From the NCBI GenBank assembly GCA_964511075.1, contig CAZEDM010000002.1, forward strand, positions 1 through 64,000: DNA of 64,000 nucleotides. Reading direction: 5' to 3'. Origin of the DNA: CAZEDM01 sp964511075. Its GTDB lineage: Bacteria > Zixibacteria > MSB-5A5 > RBG-16-43-9. Within the stretch, counting starts at the first letter, position 1. Each line of letters begins with the position of its first letter. The translations under genes were made by a program, and so were the position numbers. This document shows, piece after piece, positions 32,952 to 43,041 of this stretch. The notes below the pieces were generated by a model. It had not been told where the DNA came from. It made no database searches and was given only the letters and a program-made list of their open reading frames with translations.

Positions 32952-34142
32952 ATGAATATAAAACGGGAAAGACAGGATACCATGATCCTGAATATGGGAC
33001 CCCAGCACCCGGCAACTCATGGTGTGTTAAGAATAGTTCTGGAGCTGGATGGTGAGACGGTGGTTAAGGCAACGCCGGTGATTGGCTATCTGCACACCGG
33101 GATTGAGAAGACCGCAGAGAGTAAAACCTATTCCCAGGCGATAACCCTTTTCGACCGGACAGATTACGTGGCTAATCTTTCCAATAATCTGGGGTATGTC
33201 TTAGCCGTTGAAAAATTACTGGATATCGAGGCTCCTCCCAAGGCTCAGGTTATAAGAGTACTTCTGACTGAATTAACCCGTATAGCCTCGCATCTTGTGT
33301 GGATAGGCTCCCATGCCGCGGATATCGGAGCAGTCTCCATGCTTTTGTATGCGTTTCGTGAACGGGAGATGCTCTTGGATATATTTGAGACCGTTTCCGG
33401 GCAACGGATGATGACCTCTTACTTCAGGGTGGGAGGTTTAGCCAAGGACTTACCTTCATCCGGAGAATTTGAGAGAAGGGTGAAGGGGTTTCTCAAACTG
33501 TTCCCCTCCAAAGTTCAGGATTATGAAAACCTTTTAACCAAAAATAAACTCTGGCTGCAGAGAACTGTGGGCATCGGTGCCATTACCGCAGAAGAAGCCA
33601 TAAACTGCGGGCTTTCAGGTCCTATGATAAGGGGATGTGGTGTGAAATGGGATATAAGGAAATCCAATCCCTATTCCGGTTATGAGAAATTCGATTTCGA
33701 CATTCCCACGGGCAAGGACGGGGATGCCTATGACCGCTATCTGGTCAGGGTGGGGGAGATGAGGCAGTCCCTAAGGATCGTGGAGCAGGCTTTGAACGGT
33801 ATTCCCGGGGGAGATTATGTTGCCAGGGTTCCCGGCGTAACCTGTCCCCCAAAGGAGATAGTGAAAAAGGAGATGGAGGCTTTGATCTATCATTTTAAAA
33901 TAGCGGAAGAAGGGTTCGACGTTCCTCCGGGTGAAGTTTACCATTCAATAGAATCACCCAAAGGTGAATTAGGATACTTCATCGTCTCGGACGGCTCAAG
34001 CAAACCTTACCGGGTTAGAATAAGACCTCCCTGTTTTGTGAACTTAAGCTCTTTTAATAGATTGGTAGCCGGAAGATTGATCGCGGATGTGGTGGCTATT
34101 ATCGGAAGCATTGATATAGTGCTGGGAGAGATCGATAGATAA
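32952..34142 (+). CDS. nuoD: NADH-quinone oxidoreductase subunit D
   Basis: The 49-kDa-type subunit forms the quinone pocket with NuoB. It is recognised from NMGPQHPATHGV, the GYLHTGIEK segment and the C-terminal D-V-V-A-I-I-G-S-ID-VLGEIDR end. It is 396 residues. The site before 32952 is weak, and an internal ATG at 32982 is a possible alternative start that would begin just before the conserved core. A 172-bp gap with palindromes separates it from nuoC. Confidence 0.95.
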   Translation: MNIKRERQDTMILNMGPQHPATHGVLRIVLELDGETVVKATPVIGYLHTGIEKTAESKTYSQAITLFDRTDYVANLSNNLGYVLAVEKLLDIEAPPKAQVIRVLLTELTRIASHLVWIGSHAADIGAVSMLLYAFREREMLLDIFETVSGQRMMTSYFRVGGLAKDLPSSGEFERRVKGFLKLFPSKVQDYENLLTKNKLWLQRTVGIGAITAEEAINCGLSGPMIRGCGVKWDIRKSNPYSGYEKFDFDIPTGKDGDAYDRYLVRVGEMRQSLRIVEQALNGIPGGDYVARVPGVTCPPKEIVKKEMEALIYHFKIAEEGFDVPPGEVYHSIESPKGELGYFIVSDGSSKPYRVRIRPPCFVNLSSFNRLVAGRLIADVVAIIGSIDIVLGEIDR

Positions 34143-34178
34143 TTTTAGCTGGGAGCAGGTAGCCAGTAGCTTTAAAAA

Positions 34179-34649
34179 ATGATTACAAAAGAAACAGAAG
34201 AGAAAATACTCAGTCTGAGAGGGAAATATCCCAAGATAAAGACCGCGATACTTCCCGCTTTTCACATTCTCTATCAGGAGTCAGGTTATCTCGATCATGA
34301 AGGGATAAAGAAGATATCAGAGCTTCTGGGAATCCCTCTGTTGGAGATATATGAGGTGGCATCGTTCTACACTTACTTCTCTCAGGAAAAGATTGGTAAA
34401 TACTGGATCAGGGTGTGTGATAACCTGCCCTGTTCCCTTCTGGGAGCGGAAAGTCTGATTAAGTACTTGGAAGACAAGCTGAAGATAAGGGTCAACCAGA
34501 CGACACCAGACGGTCTTTTTACTCTCTCAACCGTGGAGTGTCTGGGTTCCTGTGATACCGCGCCGGTGATGATGGTGAATGAAGATTACTATGAGAACCT
34601 GACCAGAGAGAAGATAGATCAGATTCTGGAGGAACTTTCAGGTAAATAG
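34179..34649 (+). CDS. nuoE: NADH-quinone oxidoreductase subunit E
   Basis: This 24-kDa-type subunit holds the [2Fe-2S] cluster N1a. Its ligands are seen as C-x4-C in VCDNLPC and C-x3-C in ECLGSC. It is 156 residues. With NuoF it forms part of the NADH-oxidising module, so a full NADH-accepting complex I is encoded here, not the truncated 11-subunit form. Confidence 0.94.
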   Translation: MITKETEEKILSLRGKYPKIKTAILPAFHILYQESGYLDHEGIKKISELLGIPLLEIYEVASFYTYFSQEKIGKYWIRVCDNLPCSLLGAESLIKYLEDKLKIRVNQTTPDGLFTLSTVECLGSCDTAPVMMVNEDYYENLTREKIDQILEELSGK

Positions 34650-34652
34650 ATT

Positions 34653-35924
34653 ATGCCGGAGAAGATTCTTTTCAAATATAACGACCAGCCTGACCAGTAC
34701 AGGATAGACACCTACATCAAGAACGGTGGATACCAGGCAGTTCCCAAGGTTTTAAAAGACCTTTCCCCTGAGCAGGTCATCGATATAATCAAGAAGTCAG
34801 GCTTAAGGGGCAGGGGTGGTGCAGGGTTTCCCACCGGAGTTAAATGGGGTTTTGTGCCCAAGGATTCGCCCAAGCCCAGGTTTTTGCTGTGTAATGCGGA
34901 TGAGGGAGAGCCAGGCACTTTCAAGGACAGGGAATTGATGCGGAAAAATCCGCATCAGCTCCTGGAGGGCATTATCATTGGAAGTTATGCTATCGGTGCA
35001 CATCTTTCCTTTATCTATATCCGGGGTGAATTTGCCTTTGAGGCGAAAAGATTAGAGGAGGCGGTGATTAAGGCCAGGAATAAAGGCTTCCTGGGTAAGA
35101 ACATCCTTGGCTCTGGCTATGATTTGGATATAAAGGTCTACCGAGGCGGCGGTGCCTATATCTGCGGCGAGGAGACCTCACTTTTATCCTCCATAGAGGG
35201 GGTAAGGCCTTTGGTAAGATTGAGGCCGCCATACCCTGCTATATCCGGCTGCTATGAATGCCCCAGTGCGGTGAACAACGTGGAGACTTTGTCGAATGTT
35301 CCTCACATCATCACAAATGGTGCGGAATGGTATGCGAATATCGGGACACCCAAGAGCAAGGGGACGAAGATCTTCTGTTTATCCGGCAGGGTTAATAAAC
35401 CCGGTAATTTTGAGCTTCCTATGGGCACTCCCCTGAGGGAATTGATTGAGGGGTATGGTGGTGGTATAAGAAATAATAGAAAGCTGAAAGCAGTGATACC
35501 GGGTGGAGTTTCTACCCAGGTTCTGCCGGCGGCTAAAGCAGATGTGAAACTGGACTTTGAATCTCTGATCGAGGCAGGCTCGATGTTAGGCAGCGGTGCG
35601 GTCATAGTAATGGACGAGGACACCTGTATGGTGGAGACTGCCTACAGGCTGGTGCAGTTCTTTGAGCACGAGTCCTGCGGTGAGTGCACTCCCTGCCGGG
35701 AAGGAACTTACTGGCTCTCCAGGATAATGGAAAGGATTGTGAGGGGGCAGGGCAGGATGGGGGATATAGATTTGCTTCTGGATTTGTCGGATAATATCTT
35801 CGGGAAAACCATCTGCCCTTTGGGTGACTCTGCTACCATACCAGTAACCAGCACACTCCAGCACTTCAGAGAGGAGTATGAGTATCATATCAAGAATAAG
35901 AGATGTCCAATAGAAAAAAAGTAA
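34653..35924 (+). CDS. nuoF: NADH-quinone oxidoreductase subunit F
   Basis: This 51-kDa-type subunit binds NADH, FMN and cluster N3. It has the glycine-rich GLRGRGGAGFPTGVKW nucleotide loop, the CNADEGEPGT flavin region and the cluster ligands C-x2-C-x2-C in CGECTPC, with the fourth Cys in KTICPLGDS. It is 423 residues and follows nuoE by 3 bp. Confidence 0.96.
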   Translation: MPEKILFKYNDQPDQYRIDTYIKNGGYQAVPKVLKDLSPEQVIDIIKKSGLRGRGGAGFPTGVKWGFVPKDSPKPRFLLCNADEGEPGTFKDRELMRKNPHQLLEGIIIGSYAIGAHLSFIYIRGEFAFEAKRLEEAVIKARNKGFLGKNILGSGYDLDIKVYRGGGAYICGEETSLLSSIEGVRPLVRLRPPYPAISGCYECPSAVNNVETLSNVPHIITNGAEWYANIGTPKSKGTKIFCLSGRVNKPGNFELPMGTPLRELIEGYGGGIRNNRKLKAVIPGGVSTQVLPAAKADVKLDFESLIEAGSMLGSGAVIVMDEDTCMVETAYRLVQFFEHESCGECTPCREGTYWLSRIMERIVRGQGRMGDIDLLLDLSDNIFGKTICPLGDSATIPVTSTLQHFREEYEYHIKNKRCPIEKK

Positions 35925-36020
35925 GATGTAAGATGGGAGACGAAAAGAAGATTCAAAAGTTCAAAGGTTTAAAGGTTCAAGAGGGGAAAAACAAGAAAGA
36001 AATAAAACCTGAGAAAAAAG
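35925..36020. other. Purine-rich spacer with short direct word repeats between nuoF and nuoG
   Basis: The 96-bp gap contains GTAAGATGTAAGATGGGAG-like repeats and then three near-copies of TTCAAAAG/GTTTAAAG/GTTCAAG. No gene or terminator is present. Similar purine-rich words recur in other gaps of the window. Confidence 0.5.
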
Positions 36021-38672
36021 ATGGTTAGCTTAACTATAGATGATAAAATAATCGAGGCTGAAGAGGGGAAGACTATCTTGGAGGCTGCCAAGAAGGCTGA
36101 TATAGACATACCCACCTTTTGCTGGCATCCGAAGCTGAAAATTCTTGGTGGATGCAGAGTTTGTCTGGTAGCAGTTGAGAGAAACCCTAAATTACAGATT
36201 GCCTGTAACACCCAGGTTAGTCAAGGCATGGTAGTCAGGACTAACACTCCGGAAGTAATAAAAGCCAGAAAGGGTATAATAGAGTTACTTCTGATTAATC
36301 ACCCCCTGGATTGTCCCACCTGCGATAAGGGAGGGGAATGTGATCTACAGGATATCACCTTCAAATATGGTGCGGACAGAAGCAGATTTACAGAGGAGAA
36401 AAGAAGACATATCGTAGACAGGAATTCCACTTTTGACGATCTGCAGATCGGGCCGCAGATAATCAGGAATCAAAATCGCTGTATTTACTGTTTGAAATGC
36501 ATCCGCTTCTTAAAGGAGATAGCTGGTGAATATGATATGGGAGCATTCGAAAGAGGCTGGAGAAGCCAGATAAATGTCCTTCCCCATATTCCGGTGAGCA
36601 ATGTCTACTCAGGTAACACCGTGGAGATCTGCCCGGTAGGAGCATTAACCGCCAAATCTTTCAGATATAAGATCAGGGTATGGAATACAAGAAAGGTGAG
36701 AAGTATCTGTCCCTTCTGTTCGGATGGGTGTAACCTAACCCTGTGGGTTGACCGGGACAGAGGCTATAGAGGCACTTCCAGAAGAAATGATAAGGTCGAT
36801 GAGGGGTTTATCTGCGATAAGGGCAGGTGGGGTTACGATATAGTGAATCATCCGGAGAGACTCAAGGCTCCTTTGATAAAAAAGAACGGCAGATTGGTCG
36901 AGTCGAGCTGGGAGGAGGCTTTGGAGTATGTGAAAACCAGGCTTTTCGGGATAAAAGATAAATACGGCTCCAGGGCATTAGCGGGAATAGGCTCGGAGAG
37001 GTGCACGAACGAGGATAATTATATTTTCCAGAAATTCTTCAGAACGGTTTTAGGGTCCAACAATCTGGACCATAGAATAGATTTCAAAAAGGTTCTGCCC
37101 AGCCCGGGACTTTTTGAATATCCTCAAGCCTACACTATGACCAACCCCATACAGGAGATAGAAAAAGCAAAGATGATTCTGATATTCGGCTCAGACCTCA
37201 ACTCAGAACATCCTATAATAAGCCTGAGGGTCAGAAAAGCCGTTTGCCAAAACGAATCGACTCTTTTGATTGCCAATCCGAAGAGGATAAGATTCGGCTC
37301 GCTCGCTGAAAAGGAGCTGGTTTATAGATATGGCACTGAGGGGGTTCTGGTGAATGGGTTTATGAAGGTTATCCTGGACGAGGGTTTGTATTCCAAAAAT
37401 ATAGAAGAGGAAAAAATAGGCGAGCTGAAAAAGAGCTTGGAGAACTACACTCTGGCCAGAGTATCCGGATTAACCGGCATAGATGAGGAGAAGATTAGAG
37501 ATTTCGCCAGGAAGCTGACCGCTTCTGAAAACCTGATGATTCTCTGCGGCAGATGGGTCACCCACGCTCCTCAGGCAGATAGACTGATCAGGGCTTTGAA
37601 CAATCTTTTAATTTTATCAGGTAAATTCGAGGGAGAATACTCGGGCATTAATCTGTTGTGGGAAAATAATAACTCTCAGGGCGCCCTGGATACTGGTGTA
37701 TTGCCGGACAGACTTCCGGGATTTATTCCGGTGGAAGATGACGTTGGCAGAGAGAGGTTGAAAAAGCTCTGGAATGCAGAGATACCCGAGGATAAGGGAC
37801 TGAATTTCACGGAGATTTTATTAGGCATCAACGCTGAAAGGATAAAGGGGCTGTACCTTATGGGAGCCAACCCCCTGGAGAGTTCCCCGGACCGTGGGTT
37901 CATGGAATCTGTTTTGAAGAAGTTAGAGCTTCTGGTGGTTCAGGATATTTTCTTAACCCAGACAGCGAAATTGGCGGATGTGGTACTGCCAGGGGTAAGC
38001 TTTGCTGAGAAGGAAGGGACTTTTACCAGCTCAGAAAGAAGGGTACAGAAACTCTGCAGGGCTTTATCTTCTGTTCATCTTGCAAAACCTGACTGGGGAA
38101 TAATTTGTGAGCTATCTACTCTAATGGGATACAATCAGTACTATTCCTCAGCCTTCCAGATAACAGAGGAGATCTCTCAGGTCTCACCCGTATACGGTGG
38201 GATCAAGGCTGATCGGCTGGAGGAAGAAGGACTGCAATGGCCCTGTTTGAATCTGAACGATCCCGGCTCGGAGAACCTCAAGCCGGAAAACTTCCTGCAT
38301 AAGGAGCCGGAGATCATACCGGTGGATTTTGAAGAGGTCCCCGAGGAGGGGGAGTATCCTTTCATTTTGATAACCGGAAACCTGGCCCATCATTCGGGAA
38401 AGTACACCAGCTGGTCTGCCAACCTCTGCTCGATTGTGCCGGAGGGGTTCTGCCATATCTGTCCCTCCGATGCCCTGAGGATGAATTTGAAAAACGGGGA
38501 TGAGGTCTGGGTGGAATCGGTCAGGGGTAAGATCAGGATGAAACTAAAGCTGGACGAATCCATAAATCCTGAAACTCTTTTCATTCCACTTAATTTCAAA
38601 GATATAAAAGTTAATCTGCTTCAGGATAGAGACAGGTTAGTCGATAGGGTCAAATTAACGAAAGTCGAATGA
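36021..38672 (+). CDS. nuoG: NADH-quinone oxidoreductase subunit G
   Basis: This large peripheral subunit has a [2Fe-2S] ferredoxin domain (CWHPKLKILGGCRVC), the His-Cys cluster motif HPLDCPTCDKGGEC and a further [4Fe-4S] motif CIYCLKC. It also has a full CPFCSDGC...C set for cluster N7, which only some bacteria keep. The rest is a molybdopterin-oxidoreductase-like fold without the cofactor. At 883 residues it is near E. coli size. Confidence 0.95.
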   Translation: MVSLTIDDKIIEAEEGKTILEAAKKADIDIPTFCWHPKLKILGGCRVCLVAVERNPKLQIACNTQVSQGMVVRTNTPEVIKARKGIIELLLINHPLDCPTCDKGGECDLQDITFKYGADRSRFTEEKRRHIVDRNSTFDDLQIGPQIIRNQNRCIYCLKCIRFLKEIAGEYDMGAFERGWRSQINVLPHIPVSNVYSGNTVEICPVGALTAKSFRYKIRVWNTRKVRSICPFCSDGCNLTLWVDRDRGYRGTSRRNDKVDEGFICDKGRWGYDIVNHPERLKAPLIKKNGRLVESSWEEALEYVKTRLFGIKDKYGSRALAGIGSERCTNEDNYIFQKFFRTVLGSNNLDHRIDFKKVLPSPGLFEYPQAYTMTNPIQEIEKAKMILIFGSDLNSEHPIISLRVRKAVCQNESTLLIANPKRIRFGSLAEKELVYRYGTEGVLVNGFMKVILDEGLYSKNIEEEKIGELKKSLENYTLARVSGLTGIDEEKIRDFARKLTASENLMILCGRWVTHAPQADRLIRALNNLLILSGKFEGEYSGINLLWENNNSQGALDTGVLPDRLPGFIPVEDDVGRERLKKLWNAEIPEDKGLNFTEILLGINAERIKGLYLMGANPLESSPDRGFMESVLKKLELLVVQDIFLTQTAKLADVVLPGVSFAEKEGTFTSSERRVQKLCRALSSVHLAKPDWGIICELSTLMGYNQYYSSAFQITEEISQVSPVYGGIKADRLEEEGLQWPCLNLNDPGSENLKPENFLHKEPEIIPVDFEEVPEEGEYPFILITGNLAHHSGKYTSWSANLCSIVPEGFCHICPSDALRMNLKNGDEVWVESVRGKIRMKLKLDESINPETLFIPLNFKDIKVNLLQDRDRLVDRVKLTKVE

Positions 38673-38673
38673 T

Positions 38674-39654
38674 ATGATCGAATTTGTCATTATAACGCTT
38701 TTAAAGATTATAGTTTTCCTGGTCATCTGGCTATTGGGGATGGCATATCTCACCTGGCTGGAGAGGAAGCTTCTGGGTGATTTCCAGGTGAGGTTTGGAC
38801 CTCTGTACGTAGGCCCGCGGGGACTTCTTCAGCCTATGGCGGATGGTCTGAAACTTCTGTTCAAGGAGGATATCACTCCCTCCTCAGCTCATAAGCTCGT
38901 CTATACCCTGGCACCTCTTTTGACCTTTGTGCCTGCTTTTATCATCTTCGGAGTGATACCCATAGGGAATAAGGTCAGTTTGTTCGGCAGAGAGATAAGC
39001 TTGGTCGTCTCAGACTTGAACGTAGGCCTTCTTTACGTGTTAGCGGTTCTGTCCCTGGCGGTATACGGGATAGTTTTTGCCGGCTGGTCCTCCAACAGCA
39101 AATATCCCCTGATCGGTGGCATAAGGTCGAGTGCCCAGATGATCAGCTACGAGGTCTCACTGGGACTGTCCCTGATAGGCCTTCTGATGATCTCGGGCAG
39201 CTTGAATTTAGTGGAGATAGTCAAATCGCAGAACAGCTTCTTCCACTGGTATATCTTCCGCCAGCCCTTGGCATTTATAATCTTTTTGATCTGCGGGATT
39301 GCGGATAATAACCGTTCGCCTTTTGACCTGCCCGAGGCGGAGAACGAGCTGGTGGCAGGATATTATACCGAGTATTCCAGCATGAAGTTCGCCCTGTTCT
39401 TCCTGGGTGAATACGGAAATATGATAAACATCTCTGCCCTTACCACTACCCTGTTCTTAGGCGGCTGGCACGGCCCTTTGCTCCCGCCCTTCCTCTGGTT
39501 TTTCATAAAGGTTTTCTTCGTCCTTTTCCTTTATATCTGGATCAGGGCGACCGTGCCCAGGTTCAGGTACGACCAGCTGATGAATTTCGGCTGGAAGGTT
39601 CTTTTGCCTTTGGCTTTATTTAACATCTTTATCACCGGGATAGTAATGGTCTGA
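38674..39654 (+). CDS. nuoH: NADH-quinone oxidoreductase subunit H
   Basis: This membrane subunit with eight helices closes the quinone tunnel. It shows QVRFGPLYVGPRGLLQPMAD and the DNNRSPFDLPEAENELVAGY stretch that is diagnostic. It is 326 residues and starts 1 bp after the nuoG stop. Confidence 0.95.
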   Translation: MIEFVIITLLKIIVFLVIWLLGMAYLTWLERKLLGDFQVRFGPLYVGPRGLLQPMADGLKLLFKEDITPSSAHKLVYTLAPLLTFVPAFIIFGVIPIGNKVSLFGREISLVVSDLNVGLLYVLAVLSLAVYGIVFAGWSSNSKYPLIGGIRSSAQMISYEVSLGLSLIGLLMISGSLNLVEIVKSQNSFFHWYIFRQPLAFIIFLICGIADNNRSPFDLPEAENELVAGYYTEYSSMKFALFFLGEYGNMINISALTTTLFLGGWHGPLLPPFLWFFIKVFFVLFLYIWIRATVPRFRYDQLMNFGWKVLLPLALFNIFITGIVMV

Positions 39655-39658
39655 GGAT

Positions 39659-40126
39659 ATGTTCAAGTTCGTTAATTATATAATAGCACTGATTAAAGGT
39701 CTGGCTACTACCTTCAAGCACGTTTTTAAACCGCCGGTTACAGACCGGTACCCCAGAAGGAAAAGGGAGATGTTACCTCGCTACCGGGGCCTGCATTACC
39801 TGGCTCGCTACGAGGATGGGAAGGAGAGATGCGTCTGCTGCGGCCTGTGCGCGGCTGCCTGTCCGGTGGGATGTATCTATATGGAGGGGGAGGAGAACGA
39901 GAAAGGCGAGAGGTACCCAAAAGTTTATGAGATAAATGAGCTGAGGTGTATCTTCTGCGGATATTGTGAAGAAGCCTGCCCGGAAAACGCTATCTTCCTG
40001 GGCAGGGAATACGAGTTCACCCACGATAACCGCAGTAGTTACATCTACAACAAAGAACAGCTCTTGGACTTGTTTCCCAAGGAAAAGAGAAATCGAAAGA
40101 AAATCATCGGAGGGGAGATAGATTAG
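39659..40126 (+). CDS. nuoI: NADH-quinone oxidoreductase subunit I
   Basis: This peripheral subunit has two [4Fe-4S] clusters (N6a, N6b), bound by CVCCGLCAAACP and CIFCGYCEEACP. It bridges NuoG and NuoB and is 155 residues. The RYRGLHYLARYEDG segment before the first motif is typical. It is spaced 4 bp from nuoH and 3 bp from nuoJ. Confidence 0.95.
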   Translation: MFKFVNYIIALIKGLATTFKHVFKPPVTDRYPRRKREMLPRYRGLHYLARYEDGKERCVCCGLCAAACPVGCIYMEGEENEKGERYPKVYEINELRCIFCGYCEEACPENAIFLGREYEFTHDNRSSYIYNKEQLLDLFPKEKRNRKKIIGGEID

Positions 40127-40129
40127 AAA

Positions 40130-40633
40130 ATGGAGCTACTCTTTTTCGTAATCATAGGTCTGGTCGCCATCGTCTCTGCCCTGATGGTTATCCTGCAGAG
40201 GAATACGGTTTACAGTGCTCTGGCTCTGATAGTTACCTTGGGAAGCATCTCGGGTTTGTTCATTTTGTTAAAAGCTTTCTTCTTGGCTTTCATTCAGGTT
40301 ATCGTGTATGCGGGTGCGGTGATGGTACTTTTTATTTTCGTGATTATGCTTTTGAACCTGAGAAAGGACGAGTTCGGTCCGGAGAAAAGGAAATTCCAGA
40401 GGGTCTTCGCTTTGATTTTCTCGGCTTTTTTTCTGATTGAGCTTTTTGTGATTGTGGGACATGCGATTTTCAGCAAGAGGGGAAGAGGCTTGGCTATACC
40501 TGCGGATTTCGGCACTCCCCAGGCATTGGGGAGAATGCTTTTTACTGATTACCTGCTGCCCTTTGAGATAGCCTCGGTTCTTCTTCTGGTGGCTATGGTG
40601 GGTGCTATCTTCTTAGCCCGGAAGGAGGAATAA
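40130..40633 (+). CDS. nuoJ: NADH-quinone oxidoreductase subunit J
   Basis: This membrane subunit has five helices, including the pi-bulge helix with VIVYAGAVMVLFIFVIML. It is 167 residues. A GGAGGGGAGA site lies just before the ATG, and nuoK starts 1 bp after its stop. Confidence 0.93.
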   Translation: MELLFFVIIGLVAIVSALMVILQRNTVYSALALIVTLGSISGLFILLKAFFLAFIQVIVYAGAVMVLFIFVIMLLNLRKDEFGPEKRKFQRVFALIFSAFFLIELFVIVGHAIFSKRGRGLAIPADFGTPQALGRMLFTDYLLPFEIASVLLLVAMVGAIFLARKEE

Positions 40634-40634
40634 G

Positions 40635-40937
40635 ATGGTTCCCTTATCCTATTACATTCTGCTGAGCGGGATCTTGTTTGCTATCGGGGTTCTGGGTTTT
40701 CTGGTTCGACGGAACGTTATAGTAATTTTTATGTCAGTAGAGCTTATGCTGAATGCGGCAAATTTAGCCCTGCTCGCCTTTGCCAGGGAGATGGGAGCCT
40801 TATCCGGGCAGATAATAGTTTTTCTGGTTATGACCGTGGCAGCGGCAGAGGCTGGAGTCGGGCTGGCGATAATAATGTTATTTTACAGAAACAGAAAGAG
40901 TGCTAACGTGGATGATGGAAATCTGATGAAATGGTAA
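40635..40937 (+). CDS. nuoK: NADH-quinone oxidoreductase subunit K
   Basis: This is a three-helix membrane subunit of 100 residues. The two membrane glutamates needed for proton transfer are present, in the SVELMLNAANL and TVAAAEAGVGLAI helices. It is last in a tightly packed run G-K before a 97-bp gap. Confidence 0.94.
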   Translation: MVPLSYYILLSGILFAIGVLGFLVRRNVIVIFMSVELMLNAANLALLAFAREMGALSGQIIVFLVMTVAAAEAGVGLAIIMLFYRNRKSANVDDGNLMKW

Positions 40938-40961
40938 AAGGAGGATGAAAAAAACATAGGT

Positions 40962-41013
40962 CAAGGCTTCAGCCTTGTACTGATGTAAGGTGCGGGAAGT
41001 CCAATTCCTGCAC
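40962..41013. repeat. Two palindromes in the nuoK-nuoL gap
   Basis: CAAGGC, TTCA, GCCTTG (40962-40977) has the same arms as the copy in the nuoC-nuoD gap. GTGCGGGAA/TTCCTGCAC (40990-41013) has one wobble position. No T run follows either. Confidence 0.75.
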
Positions 41014-41034
41014 TAACGAGGGGAAAAATAGATT

Positions 41035-42942
41035 ATGATCGAGTATGTCTGGTTGATACCGCTTCTCCCCCTGATAGGGTTCCTGATTAACGGGATCCTG
41101 GGTAAAAAATTAGGCAGGGCTCTGGTTTCCTGGATCGGATGCGGGTCGGTAGGGCTTTCGTTCCTTATCTCCGTCAGGGTTTTCTTCGAGCTTTTATCTC
41201 TGCCGGCAGAGGAGAGGATTTTCGAGAAGATAGTTTTCCCCTGGATATATTCGGGATTTTTCAAGGTCAATATATCCTTCCTGGTGGACCCGTTGTCCTG
41301 CGTGATGCTTTTGGTGGTGACCGGAGTCGGGTTTTTGATTCATATCTATTCTGTGGGCTATATGCATGAGGATAAAGGTTTTTCCAGATTCTTCTCCTTC
41401 CTTAATCTCTTTGCCTTCTCTATGCTGATGCTGGTTCTGGCGAATAATTTCCTTTTGCTCTACTTGGGCTGGGAGGCTGTGGGCTTGTGTTCCTACCTTC
41501 TGATCGGCTTCTGGTATGAGAAGAAATCCGCCTCAGATGCGGCAAAGAAGGCGTTTATAGTTAACCGGATAGGTGATTTCGGGTTTGCCCTGGGTGTGAT
41601 GCTTATCTTCTGGACTTTCGGGGCTCTTAACTATACCGAGGTATTCCAGCAGGCGCCCTCGATTCTTGTAGCAGGCTGCGGACTGGTAACTGCCATAACC
41701 CTGCTTTTATTTATGGGTGCAGTGGGTAAGTCCGCCCAGATACCTCTTTACGTCTGGCTCCCGGATGCGATGGAGGGACCTACCCCGGTCTCAGCTCTGA
41801 TTCATGCGGCAACTATGGTCACCGCAGGCGTCTATATGGTGGCAAGGTGTCATGTCCTTTTCGAATTAGCTCCCTTCACCCTGAGCCTGGTGGCTATCAT
41901 AGGTGCGGTTACTGCAATCTATACTGCTTCCATAGCTATGGTGCAGAAGGATATAAAAAGAGTTCTGGCGTATTCGACCATAAGTCAGTTAGGTTATATG
42001 TTCCTTGGATGCGGAGTGGGTGCATTTGCGGCTGGGATCTTTCACCTGATGACCCATGCTTTTTTCAAGGCACTTCTCTTCCTGGGAGCGGGAAGCGTGA
42101 TGCATGCCCTGTCGGGCGAGTTGAATATGCAGAGGATGGGCGGTCTCAAGGGGAAAATACCGGTAACTTTCTGGACTGTTTTTGCCGCAGTCTTAGCCAT
42201 ATCAGGAATTCCCCTGTTCTCCGGATTTTTCAGCAAAGACGAAATTTTATGGAAAGCATTCTCCCAGGGTAACTTACTCCTCTGGCTAATCGGGGTGATT
42301 ACTGCTGGAATGACCGCCTTCTATATGTTCAGACTACTCTTTTTAACTTTTTTTGGCAAATCGAGAGTGGAGGAGTCTGCTGCTCATCATATCCACGAAT
42401 CTCCCAAGGTTATGACTGTGCCGCTTATGATTCTGGCAATTCTGTCCATCTTCGGCGGTTATCTCGGAGTTCCCAAATCCTTAGGTGGAGGGAATCATTT
42501 TGAGCATTTCCTCAGCCCGGTTTTCGGTGAAAAGGAGATGTTAGTTCATCATTCAGTCTCCACTGAATATCTGGTGATGATCATCTCGATTGGAGTTGCC
42601 CTGGCAGGTATATTTTTCGCCTACAGGTTTTATATCTCGAAGCCCGAGCTTCCCAAAAGCCTGGCACAGAGATACAGCTTCCCTTATAAAGTTTTATTGA
42701 ACAAATATTATGTGGATGAGCTTTATTTCAAAGTTATAGTAAACCCCCTGCTCAAATTCGCCATGTTCCTATGGCAGTTCTTCGATGTAAAGGTCATAGA
42801 CGGAACCGCCAACGGACTGGCAGAGATAGTTAACTTTTTCGCAGGTGTGCTCAGAAAGATTCAAACAGGCTATGTGCGGAATTACGCCCTGGGTATGGTA
42901 CTGGGGGCGGTTCTGGTTTTAGCCTATTTTATATTGAGATAA
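41035..42942 (+). CDS. nuoL: NADH-quinone oxidoreductase subunit L
   Basis: This distal antiporter-like proton pump has about 16 helices and the long lateral amphipathic helix at its C-terminus. It shows the core Glu (GWEAVGLCSYLLIGF), Lys-containing GKSAQIPLYVWLPDAMEGPTP and HAATMV motifs. It is 635 residues. The ATG follows a GAGGGG site. Confidence 0.95.
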   Translation: MIEYVWLIPLLPLIGFLINGILGKKLGRALVSWIGCGSVGLSFLISVRVFFELLSLPAEERIFEKIVFPWIYSGFFKVNISFLVDPLSCVMLLVVTGVGFLIHIYSVGYMHEDKGFSRFFSFLNLFAFSMLMLVLANNFLLLYLGWEAVGLCSYLLIGFWYEKKSASDAAKKAFIVNRIGDFGFALGVMLIFWTFGALNYTEVFQQAPSILVAGCGLVTAITLLLFMGAVGKSAQIPLYVWLPDAMEGPTPVSALIHAATMVTAGVYMVARCHVLFELAPFTLSLVAIIGAVTAIYTASIAMVQKDIKRVLAYSTISQLGYMFLGCGVGAFAAGIFHLMTHAFFKALLFLGAGSVMHALSGELNMQRMGGLKGKIPVTFWTVFAAVLAISGIPLFSGFFSKDEILWKAFSQGNLLLWLIGVITAGMTAFYMFRLLFLTFFGKSRVEESAAHHIHESPKVMTVPLMILAILSIFGGYLGVPKSLGGGNHFEHFLSPVFGEKEMLVHHSVSTEYLVMIISIGVALAGIFFAYRFYISKPELPKSLAQRYSFPYKVLLNKYYVDELYFKVIVNPLLKFAMFLWQFFDVKVIDGTANGLAEIVNFFAGVLRKIQTGYVRNYALGMVLGAVLVLAYFILR

Positions 42943-42949
42943 TACTCTG

Positions 42950-43022
42950 GTAGCGGAAGGCCGTCAAGGTCTCGAGACTTTAGCCTTCCATAAGAAACTG
43001 GAGATCTGAAAGCCTCCGCTAC
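42950..43022. repeat. Degenerate nested-hairpin element in the nuoL-nuoM gap
   Basis: GTAGC/GCTAC (42950-42954, 43018-43022) encloses GGAAGGC/GCCTTCC (42955-42961, 42983-42989), with an extra GTCTC/GAGAC palindrome in the loop, and a mutated GGAGATC-TGAA-AGCCTCC arm. It matches the intact three-way element at 44895-44956. Confidence 0.7.
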
Positions 43023-43041
43023 ATGACAAAGAGAATTGATT